DNA from: Streptomyces sp. HB132
GTDB taxonomy: Bacteria > Actinomycetota > Actinomycetes > Streptomycetales > Streptomycetaceae
Assembly: GCF_016909575.1 (NCBI RefSeq)
Contig: NZ_JAFBGA010000017.1
Location: 1-64,000 of the forward strand
Reading direction: 5' to 3'
Length of the DNA stretch: 64,000 nucleotides
Part shown: positions 54,400-61,151 of the stretch, in pieces
Numbering within the stretch: the stretch's first letter is position 1
How the letters are laid out: each line of letters starts with the position of its first letter
Position numbers and translations under genes: made by a program
Notes under the pieces: generated by a model
What the model was told of the DNA's origin: nothing
The model's input: only the letters and a program-made list of their open reading frames with translations
The model's database searches: none

Positions 54400-55119
54400 G
54401 TGACCGACACCGACCTGCTGCCCGAGTCCTGGCGCGGCGTCCTCGGCGATGAGCTGCAGAAGCCCTACTTCGAGGAGCTCATGGCCTTCGTCGAGGAGGA
54501 GCGGGCCAGGGGTCCTGTGTATCCGCCGCGCGAGCAGGTCTTCGCCGCGCTGGAGGCCACCCCGTACGACCGGGTGAAGGTGCTCGTCCTCGGCCAGGAC
54601 CCCTACCACGGTGAGGGCCAGGGCCACGGCCTGTGCTTCTCGGTGCGGCCGGGCGTCAAGACGCCCCCCTCGCTGCGCAACATCTACAAGGAGATGCACG
54701 AGGAGCTCGGCCTGCCGGTTCCGGACAACGGATACCTGATGCCGTGGGCCGAGCAGGGCGTCCTGCTGCTCAACGCGGTGCTGACGGTCCGCGGCGGCGA
54801 GGCGAATTCGCACAAGGCCAAGGGCTGGGAGAAGGTCACCGACGCGGTCATCCGCGCGGTGGCCGAGCGGCCCGACCCGGCTGTCTTCGTCCTCTGGGGC
54901 AACTACGCGCAGAAGAAGATCCCGCTGATCGACCAGGAGCGCCACGTGGTGGTCAAGGGCGCGCACCCCTCGCCGCTCTCCGCCAAGAAGTGGTTCGGCT
55001 CCCGTCCCTTCACCCAGATCAACGAGGCCGTCGCCGCACAGGGGCACGAGCCCATCGACTGGCGGATCCCGGACCTGGGCCTGAAGCCGACCCGGCCGAC
55101 CGCGGGGGCCCGCGCCTGA
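54400..55119 (+). CDS. ung: Uracil-DNA glycosylase
   Basis: The 239-residue enzyme removes uracil from DNA. It has the water-activating motif GQDPYHGEGQGHGL, the LLLNAVLTV uracil-specificity loop, and HPSPLS with the catalytic His. GTG at 54400 is preferred because GGAGG ends eight bases before it; GTG at 54394 would leave only two bases. It is a single gene with normal family length. Confidence 0.95.
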   Translation: MTDTDLLPESWRGVLGDELQKPYFEELMAFVEEERARGPVYPPREQVFAALEATPYDRVKVLVLGQDPYHGEGQGHGLCFSVRPGVKTPPSLRNIYKEMHEELGLPVPDNGYLMPWAEQGVLLLNAVLTVRGGEANSHKAKGWEKVTDAVIRAVAERPDPAVFVLWGNYAQKKIPLIDQERHVVVKGAHPSPLSAKKWFGSRPFTQINEAVAAQGHEPIDWRIPDLGLKPTRPTAGARA

Positions 55120-55189
55120 GCGGGATTACCCATCTGCGACTAGCGTCTGAGTGACCGGAACATGCCGGGCGCTGATCGGAGAGGCCTCT

Positions 55190-55687
55190 GTGGTGGAGCA
55201 GCAGCAAGTGCCGGGCGACGCCGTCATGACCAGGATCGGCCAGGCGGTCATGCTGCTCCACGCGGGGGACAGGGAAGAGGCACGCAACCGGTTCGGGACC
55301 ATCTGGTCGGAGATCGGTGAGAGTGGTGAGGCGCTGCACCGCTGCACCCTCGCCCACTACATGGCCGATACCCAGGACGACCCCGGCGACGAGCTGGCCT
55401 GGGACCTGCGGGCGCTGACGGCCGCCGAGGGCCTGGCCGGGGCGGTGGTCGCGGAACCGGACGCGGAGCACCGGGACGCCACGGCGGTGCGGGCCCTCGT
55501 GCCGTCGCTGCACCTCAATCTGGCTGCGGACTACGTGAAACTGCAGCGCTTCAGGGCCGCCCGGGTCCACCTGGACCGGGCCTGGGACGCCGTCGGTGTG
55601 CTGGAGGACGACGGATACGGCGGAGGTGTCCGCGCCGCCATCGGACGTCTGGAGCGGCGCATGCGGGGGAGTGCGGCAGGGGAGTGA
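55190..55687 (+). CDS. Tetratricopeptide-like hypothetical protein
   Basis: The 165-residue all-helical protein has TPR-like pairs (MTRIGQAVMLLHAGDREEARNRFGTIWSEI, SLHLNLAADYVKLQRFRAARVHLDRAWDAV). It is probably a small protein-interaction module. GTG at 55190 has GGAGAGG just upstream; GTG at 55193 and 55151 are alternatives. TAGCGT (55141-55146) may be its -10 box. The function is unknown. Confidence 0.77.
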   Translation: MVEQQQVPGDAVMTRIGQAVMLLHAGDREEARNRFGTIWSEIGESGEALHRCTLAHYMADTQDDPGDELAWDLRALTAAEGLAGAVVAEPDAEHRDATAVRALVPSLHLNLAADYVKLQRFRAARVHLDRAWDAVGVLEDDGYGGGVRAAIGRLERRMRGSAAGE

Positions 55688-55753
55688 CCCGGCTCGGAGC
55701 CCCGCGCGGCGTCGGCGGACACCGGAAACCGTCCGGTCTCGCCGGGGCTTCAC

Positions 55754-56398
55754 CTACGTGCCCGACGTGCCCGACGTGCCCCAAGTGCCCGGACCGAGCA
55801 TCCCCCGTAGCAGTTCGGTGCAGCCCGTCCGCAGCTGGGCCTCCGTCGGCACGGCCCGGTGGTAGGACCCCACGGCGCACGCGAACATCATTCCCTCGGC
55901 CCACGCCACGACCGAGAGCGCATGGCGTTCCGGTTCGGCCGACCCCGCCGTGGCCATCAGCGCCACCAGCGGTTCGCGGAACCGTCTGCCAGCCTCGTCG
56001 TAGAACGTCCTGAGCGCGGGGCGCCTCGTGGCCTCCAGCGCCAACTCGTAACGGCACACCAGTAGCCCGGCGCTGCCGGACAGATACCGGTGCAGTGCGT
56101 GTGCCAGCCCTGCGGCCATCCCTTCCGGACCGCCGCCCGCCGGCAGTTCCCCGGGTGCGAGCACCTGCCCTTCGAGCTCGGCCAGCCGGCGCACGGCGGC
56201 TTCCAGCAGCGCCTCCCTGGTGCGGGCGTGGTTCGACGTCGAGCCCTGGGGGAGGCCGGCCCGCTCGTCCACCGCCCGGTGCGTGAGGCCCCTCATGCCG
56301 CGTTCCGCGAGGAGGGCGAGCGCGGCGTCGGCGATCAGGTCGGCGCGGGACGGGCCTGTCCGCGGAGTGCTGTCTGCGGGTGTCGGGCGTGTGGGCAT
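55754..56398 (-). CDS. TetR family regulator
   Basis: The 214-residue regulator has a TetR helix-turn-helix (about 18-65: IADAALALLAERGMRGLTHRAVDERAGLPQGSTSNHARTREALLEAAV) and a C-terminal ligand domain. The last residues GTWGTSGTSGT come from a short DNA repeat. It is divergent from an FAD monooxygenase gene. The intergenic region contains two palindromic sites in perfect inverted arrangement, which are very likely its operators. The ligand is unknown, presumably related to the monooxygenase substrate. Confidence 0.9.
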   Translation of the reverse strand: MPTRPTPADSTPRTGPSRADLIADAALALLAERGMRGLTHRAVDERAGLPQGSTSNHARTREALLEAAVRRLAELEGQVLAPGELPAGGGPEGMAAGLAHALHRYLSGSAGLLVCRYELALEATRRPALRTFYDEAGRRFREPLVALMATAGSAEPERHALSVVAWAEGMMFACAVGSYHRAVPTEAQLRTGCTELLRGMLGPGTWGTSGTSGT

Positions 56399-56417
56399 GA
56401 AGTCAATCTACCGCTGT

Positions 56418-56461
56418 CACTACACCTGTAGTAAGGTGAGGTCGTTACTACAGGTGTAGTG
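56418..56461. promoter_or_regulatory. Double TetR operator (17-bp inverted repeat)
   Basis: CACTACACCTGTAGTAA (56418-56434) and its exact complement TTACTACAGGTGTAGTG (56445-56461) are separated by ten bases. Each arm also contains the near-palindrome CTACA-NN-TGTAG. The site lies between the divergent tetR and monooxygenase genes. It is an unusually clean arrangement for cooperative TetR dimer binding. Confidence 0.82.
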
Positions 56462-56495
56462 AGAAGGGGGTTCGGTCCTGGCGGCATCCCGAGCG

Positions 56496-57689
56496 GTGGT
56501 CATCGGCAGCGGCATCGGCGGACTCACCGCCGCCGCGGCACTGTTCCGAAGCGGCTGGCAGGTCACCGTGCTGGAGCGCGCCGCCTCGCTCGAACCCATC
56601 GGCGCGGGCATCAGCCTCGCCCCCAACTCCCAGCGTGCCCTCGACGTCATCGGGCTCGGCGACGAGGTCAGGTCACTCGCCGCCTGGCAGGGCGACGGGG
56701 GCATCCGTACGCCGTCCGGGCGCCGACTCGCCCGGACGGACAGCTCCGCCGCGGCCGAGCGGTTCGGCGGGCCCCTCGTGCTGCTGCACCGGTCCGCGCT
56801 CATCGGCCTGCTCCGCGCCCGGCTCCCCGCGTCCGCCGTACACCCCGGCACACCGGCACGGATCGTCGCGCCCGGCAGTGCGGACGGGCGCCGGGCCGTG
56901 GTCAGGACTCCCTCGGGAGACATCGAGGCCGACCTGGTGATCGGCGCCGACGGCATCGGGTCGGCGGTACGCACCGCGCTCTTCCCCCGTCATCCCGGAC
57001 CGTCGTACAGCGGCTTCACCACCTGGCGTGTCATCGCCCCGGGACTCGGCCGCACCTTCAGCCCGCACGAGACCTGGGGCCGCGGCGAGCTGTGGGGCAG
57101 CCACCCGCTGAAGGACGGCGGGATCTACGCCTACGCGGCGGCGGCCGTGCCGGCGGGAGTCCGGGCCGCGGACGACGAGAAGGCGGAACTGCTGCGCAGG
57201 TACGGCGACTGGCACGACCCGATCCCCGGGATCATCGACTCTGTGGCGCCCGACCAGGTGCTCCGCCACGACGTGTACCACCTGGACGTGCCGCTGCCGT
57301 CCTTCCACCGGGGGCGCACCGCGCTCGTCGGTGACTCCGCGCACGCCATGGTGCCCTTCCTCGGGCAGGGCGGCAATCAGGCCATCGAGGACGCCGTCGT
57401 GCTCGCCCACCACGTCACGCAGGGCGGGGACCTGGGCGCGGGCCTGGCCTCCTACAGTGCGGCCAGGGTGCCCCGCACGACCGCCGTGGTCCGCAAGGCC
57501 GCGCAGGTCTCCCGGATGACCAGGCTGTCGGGGGCGCCGGCCGTCGCCCTGCGCGACGGGCTCATGTCCGCGGTTTCCCGGCTCGGCCCCGGGCTCGTCC
57601 TGCGGACGTTCGACGGAATCTGCGACTGGCGCCCGCCGCAGCGCACGTATGCTGCCGTGACCAGGGAAGGGCAGAGCACACGACCGTGA
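56496..57689 (+). CDS. FAD-dependent monooxygenase (PHBH/aromatic hydroxylase fold)
   Basis: The 397-residue flavoprotein has the dinucleotide motif VIGSGIGGLTAAAALFRSGWQVTVLERA, the DG motif GADGIGSAVR and GDSAHAMVPFLGQGGNQAIEDA. It should hydroxylate a small, perhaps aromatic, molecule using NAD(P)H. The GTG at 56496 removes all residues before the first strand and has no ribosome site. CTG at 56478, with GAAGGGGG seven bases upstream, would add six residues and may be the true, non-standard start. The divergent TetR gene probably controls it. Confidence 0.88.
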   Translation: MVIGSGIGGLTAAAALFRSGWQVTVLERAASLEPIGAGISLAPNSQRALDVIGLGDEVRSLAAWQGDGGIRTPSGRRLARTDSSAAAERFGGPLVLLHRSALIGLLRARLPASAVHPGTPARIVAPGSADGRRAVVRTPSGDIEADLVIGADGIGSAVRTALFPRHPGPSYSGFTTWRVIAPGLGRTFSPHETWGRGELWGSHPLKDGGIYAYAAAAVPAGVRAADDEKAELLRRYGDWHDPIPGIIDSVAPDQVLRHDVYHLDVPLPSFHRGRTALVGDSAHAMVPFLGQGGNQAIEDAVVLAHHVTQGGDLGAGLASYSAARVPRTTAVVRKAAQVSRMTRLSGAPAVALRDGLMSAVSRLGPGLVLRTFDGICDWRPPQRTYAAVTREGQSTRP

Positions 57690-57722
57690 CGACGCCCTGG
57701 TCAAGGCGACAGGGAGAACCTC

Positions 57723-58628
57723 GTGAAGGTCGGCTGCATCGGGCTCGGCGACATCGCGCAGAAGGCGTATCTGCCGGTACTGACGACCCTGCCCGGCGTC
57801 GAACCGCATCTGCAGACCCGCACCCCGGCCACGCTGGCAGCCGTGGCGGCGTCCCACCGGATCCCCCCGGCGCAGTGCCACGAGGATCTCGGCTCACTCC
57901 TGGACCAAGGGCTGGACGCCGCCTTCGTGCACGCCCCGACCGCAGCTCACGCGGAGATCGCCGGCCGGCTGCTCGAAGCCGGCGTCCCCACCTACGTCGA
58001 CAAGCCCCTGTCGTACGAACTCGCCGATTCCGAGCGGCTCGTGGCCCTCGCCGAGGACCGCGGTGTCTCGCTCGCGGTCGGGTTCAACCGCAGGCTCGCC
58101 CCGTCGTACGCGCAGTGCGCCGAGCACCCGCGTGAGCTGATCCTCATGCAGAAGAACCGGGTGGGTCTCCCCGAGGACCCGCGCACCATGGTGCTCGACG
58201 ACTTCATCCACGTCGTCGACACCCTGCGCTTCCTGGTCCCCGGCCCCGTGTCGAACGTCGTCGTGCGGGCACGCGTCGCCGAAGGGCTGATGCACCACGT
58301 GGTGCTCCAGCTGTCCGGCGACGGTTTCACCGCCATCGGCACGATGAACCGGCTCAACGGATCGACGGAGGAGATCCTCGAGGTCTCGGGGCAGGACGCC
58401 AAGCGCCAGGTCCTCAACCTCGCGGACGTCATCGACCACAAGGGGCAGCCGACCCTGCGGCGACGCGGCGACTGGGTGCCGGTCGCCCGCCAGCGAGGCA
58501 TCGAACAGAGCGTGCTGTCCTTCCTCGACGCGGTCCGGGCCGGGCGGGTTCTCAGCGCCCAGGACGCCCTGGAGACCCACCGGCTGTGCGAGCGGGTCGT
58601 CCAGGACGCGGTGGAGCAGGCGTCCTGA
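57723..58628 (+). CDS. Gfo/Idh/MocA family oxidoreductase
   Basis: The 301-residue NAD(P)-dependent oxidoreductase has the N-terminal Rossmann motif VGCIGLGDIAQKAYLPVL and the EKP-like motif in YVDKPLSYEL. The GFO/IDH C-terminal domain follows. It probably acts on a sugar or inositol. GTG at 57723 has AGGGAGA before it. It is 33 bases after the monooxygenase gene and may be cotranscribed. Its 3' end overlaps the convergent lnt gene by 77 bases. Confidence 0.9.
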   Translation: MKVGCIGLGDIAQKAYLPVLTTLPGVEPHLQTRTPATLAAVAASHRIPPAQCHEDLGSLLDQGLDAAFVHAPTAAHAEIAGRLLEAGVPTYVDKPLSYELADSERLVALAEDRGVSLAVGFNRRLAPSYAQCAEHPRELILMQKNRVGLPEDPRTMVLDDFIHVVDTLRFLVPGPVSNVVVRARVAEGLMHHVVLQLSGDGFTAIGTMNRLNGSTEEILEVSGQDAKRQVLNLADVIDHKGQPTLRRRGDWVPVARQRGIEQSVLSFLDAVRAGRVLSAQDALETHRLCERVVQDAVEQAS

Positions 58629-60180
58629 GACGCCTCAGCCCCGCCGCACCCAGGAAGACGGCCAGCACCGCAAGCGCGCCGTACACCGGCCAGGCGCCCA
58701 GCCGGACGTAGAGAGTGGTGCCCCGGGCGAGCGGCACGTCGTACACGGCGGCCTCGCTCGCGTCCGTACCGAGCGCCGCTCCCACCTGTTCACCCCGAGG
58801 TCCGTACACCGCGCTCACACCCGTGAGCGTCGCGTGCACCATCGGGCGGCCCGTCTCGGCCGCCCGCAGCGCCCCGAGCGAGGCGTGCTGTGCGGGGGCC
58901 CAGCTGTGCTGGAACGTCGAGGTGGACGACTGCGCGACGAGCAGTCGTGCCCCGTCCTTAGCCAACTGCCGGCTCATGTCCGGGAACGCCGACTCGAAAC
59001 ACACCAGAGGGCCCACACGCAGCCCGTCCGGCAGGTCCATCACCACGGGGCCGCTGCCGCGCAGCCGGTCCTCGCCCGCCGCCTTGCCCACCGACGTGGC
59101 CCATCCGAGCAGGCCGCGGGCCGGGACGTACTCACCGAACGGCACCAGGCGCATCTTGTCGTAGCGGTCCCCGGTCGGGCCCTCGGGGCCCACCAGCACG
59201 GCGGACTTGAAGATGCCGGTGCGGTCGGGGCCGTCCGTGCGACGCGCGTCCATGTTGACCAGCACGTCGGCGCCGACCAGACGCGACAGCGCGGCGACGC
59301 GGTCCGCCGTGCCCGGACTCCGGGACAGATCGACACCCACACTGCTCTCGCCCCACACCACCAGGTCCACGTCCCGGCCCGCCAGACCACGGGTCAGTTC
59401 CTCGCCGCGCGCGAAGCGGCGTTCGACGCTGCCGGGACCCTCGACCACACCAGGCTGTACCACCGCGATCCTGGCCGTACCGGAAACCCGGGGCTGCGGC
59501 GCCCATGCCACTGTCGCCCCGACGCCGATCGCCCCCGCCACCAGGCACGCGGCCGCGGCCGTGCGGGCCGCCGGTACGGCGAGCAGCAGCGTGAGCGCCG
59601 TGTTCACGGCCACCACGCCCAGACTGACCAGCCATACTCCGCCCACCGAGGCGACGCGCAACGCGGGCGGGACGTCCCACTGGCTGGCGCCGAGCAACCC
59701 CCACGGGCCGCCGAGCCCCTCCCAGGAGCGGACCAGTTCGATCATCAGCCATCCGGACGGCACCACGGCCACGGCGGCCACGGAGCGGAGCGCGGACGGC
59801 GAGCCCCCGAGCAGCCGGGCCACGAGCAGGCCCCAGGGGGCCCACAGCAGACCGAGCAGGGCGGCGAGCACCACGATGAACACATGAAGGCTCGGCATCA
59901 GCCAGTGGTGCACGGCGAGCATGAAGCCCACGCCGCCGAGCCAGCCGTCGGCCGCCGCACGGCGTCCCGTCCCCGCCGACCGGATCAGCAGCAGCCAGGG
60001 CACCAGAGCGACGTAGGCGAGCCACCAGAGCGAGGGCGCCGGAAACGTGAGCGCGGGCAGGGCCCCCGCGAACAGAGCCGCGACGCCCCGCCCCGTACGG
60101 GACCGCAGCAGCCGCTCGTACGGCCGTGCGCCGCCCTCACCCGCCCGCCCGGCCGGAGGCCGCTCGCCCCGCATAGGCAT
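58552..60180 (-). CDS. lnt: Apolipoprotein N-acyltransferase
   Basis: The 542-residue membrane enzyme adds the third acyl chain to lipoproteins. Five to seven helices (residues about 30-225) precede a nitrilase-like domain (about 235-500) with the catalytic triad Glu278 (VVWGES), Lys342 (DKMRLVPFGEYVP) and Cys394 (LVCFESAFPD). A final helix and a basic Pro-rich tail end it. The ATG at 60180 has GAGGAGG upstream. Streptomyces carries more than one Lnt homologue. The 3' end overlaps the convergent Gfo/Idh/MocA gene. Confidence 0.93.
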   Translation of the reverse strand: MPMRGERPPAGRAGEGGARPYERLLRSRTGRGVAALFAGALPALTFPAPSLWWLAYVALVPWLLLIRSAGTGRRAAADGWLGGVGFMLAVHHWLMPSLHVFIVVLAALLGLLWAPWGLLVARLLGGSPSALRSVAAVAVVPSGWLMIELVRSWEGLGGPWGLLGASQWDVPPALRVASVGGVWLVSLGVVAVNTALTLLLAVPAARTAAAACLVAGAIGVGATVAWAPQPRVSGTARIAVVQPGVVEGPGSVERRFARGEELTRGLAGRDVDLVVWGESSVGVDLSRSPGTADRVAALSRLVGADVLVNMDARRTDGPDRTGIFKSAVLVGPEGPTGDRYDKMRLVPFGEYVPARGLLGWATSVGKAAGEDRLRGSGPVVMDLPDGLRVGPLVCFESAFPDMSRQLAKDGARLLVAQSSTSTFQHSWAPAQHASLGALRAAETGRPMVHATLTGVSAVYGPRGEQVGAALGTDASEAAVYDVPLARGTTLYVRLGAWPVYGALAVLAVFLGAAGLRRLRTPAPPRPGRPARTAGGSPGRPGR

Positions 60181-60293
60181 GCGTCTCCTCCTCGCCCGTC
60201 CTGCGCTTGATCCCAGTGTGGTGCAGAAGATCAGCAGCGCACAGGGGGCGTGCCGCGGTACCGAGGTGTGCGACGACCGTCACCGGCAGTGGA

Positions 60294-60764
60294 TCAGCCT
60301 GCGTCCGCTCCGGGCGCGCACCTCCACATCCGGTGCGCCGTGGCGGATCGGATCCGCCAGCCCACCTCCGTGCGCCGCAGTTCGAAGACGTACCGGCCGC
60401 CGGTGAACAGGGCCGGAGCCGACTCCCCGTCCCAGGCCTCCGGGCCCGCCGGACCGAGGTAGTCGGCCCGCACCTGCGCCCGGTCGCCCGGACAGCCGCC
60501 CAGGTCCTGCAGGTCCAGACGCCGGTTGACGATCAGATGCTGGCGGGCGGGAAAGGGCCGTAAGCCCTCCGCGAGCCACCTCCCTGCCTCGGCGGCCGGT
60601 CCCTCGGACCCGCCCGCGCCGCGGTAGTCGGCCTGCCCGTCCGGCGTGAACAGTGCGGCGTACTCCTCCCAGGCACCGTCGCCCACCGCCACCGCGTAGT
60701 CGGTGATCACTGCATCGATGGAGAGCCGGTCCATCACCGTCGCGAGAGCCACGCGCTGTGTCAT
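60294..60764 (-). CDS. NTF2/SnoaL-like fold protein
   Basis: The 156-residue protein has a SnoaL-like (NTF2) fold: VMDRLSIDAVITDYAVAVGDGAWEEYAALFTPDGQADYRG at the N-terminus, HLIVNRRLDLQDLGG in the middle, and FELRRTEVGWRIRSATAHRMW at the end. Members are isomerases, dehydratases or ligand-binding proteins; this one cannot be assigned. The ATG at 60764 is chosen from family length; much longer reverse frames reaching 63026 are antisense to the nitrate reductase gene and are rejected. No clear ribosome site is seen. Confidence 0.8.
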   Translation of the reverse strand: MTQRVALATVMDRLSIDAVITDYAVAVGDGAWEEYAALFTPDGQADYRGAGGSEGPAAEAGRWLAEGLRPFPARQHLIVNRRLDLQDLGGCPGDRAQVRADYLGPAGPEAWDGESAPALFTGGRYVFELRRTEVGWRIRSATAHRMWRCAPGADAG

Positions 60765-60796
60765 CGCCCAAGTCTCGTCGGTCGGGAGCGGCACGC

Positions 60797-60940
60797 CTAG
60801 GGGGTGTCCGCGACCTCTCCGCTCTGCTGCCGGTCCCGGCGCCGGGCGAAATCGTGGCAGGGCCACGGGGAAGCGATCGGACCGCTCAGTTCCGGGCTGA
60901 TCCCCGGCCGGGGATCGCCGTAGTGGCCGTACGGGCTCAT
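60797..60940 (-). CDS. Possible small protein, 47 residues
   Basis: A short open frame (MSPYGHYGDPRPGISPEL at its start) has GC at most third codon positions, as expected of a real Streptomyces gene, and ends 32 bases before the NTF2-fold gene on the same strand. I recognise no family, and a ribosome site is not evident. The remainder of the gap from 60765 to 61151 holds no other gene. Confidence 0.33.
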   Translation of the reverse strand: MSPYGHYGDPRPGISPELSGPIASPWPCHDFARRRDRQQSGEVADTP

Positions 60941-61063
60941 GGGCGACCCGCGGCCGAAGCCGCGGCACACCCCCTCCACCGGGAACACGACCGCCACCAC
61001 GCCCCGCCGAGCGCCGCGGCCACGGTGGCCTCACCGGTGTGCGCCGGTGACTGTGCACTGGAC

Positions 61064-61102
61064 GTAACCACGTTCGATCGCCCTGCGTGACACCGGGGAA
61101 AC
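61064..61102 (+). promoter_or_regulatory. GlnR-like binding box upstream of the nitrate reductase gene
   Basis: GTGAC-N6-GAAAC (61087-61102) matches the GlnR half-site exactly, and GTAAC-N6-CGATC (61064-61079) is a weaker second half-site 23 bases upstream (22 expected). GlnR controls nitrogen genes, including nitrate assimilation, in Streptomyces. The site is about 50-90 bases before the ATG. Confidence 0.6.
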
Positions 61103-61151
61103 GGCGGTTTCGTACCCTCGCGTTATCAGCGTCCCCCATGAAAGGCCGTTC

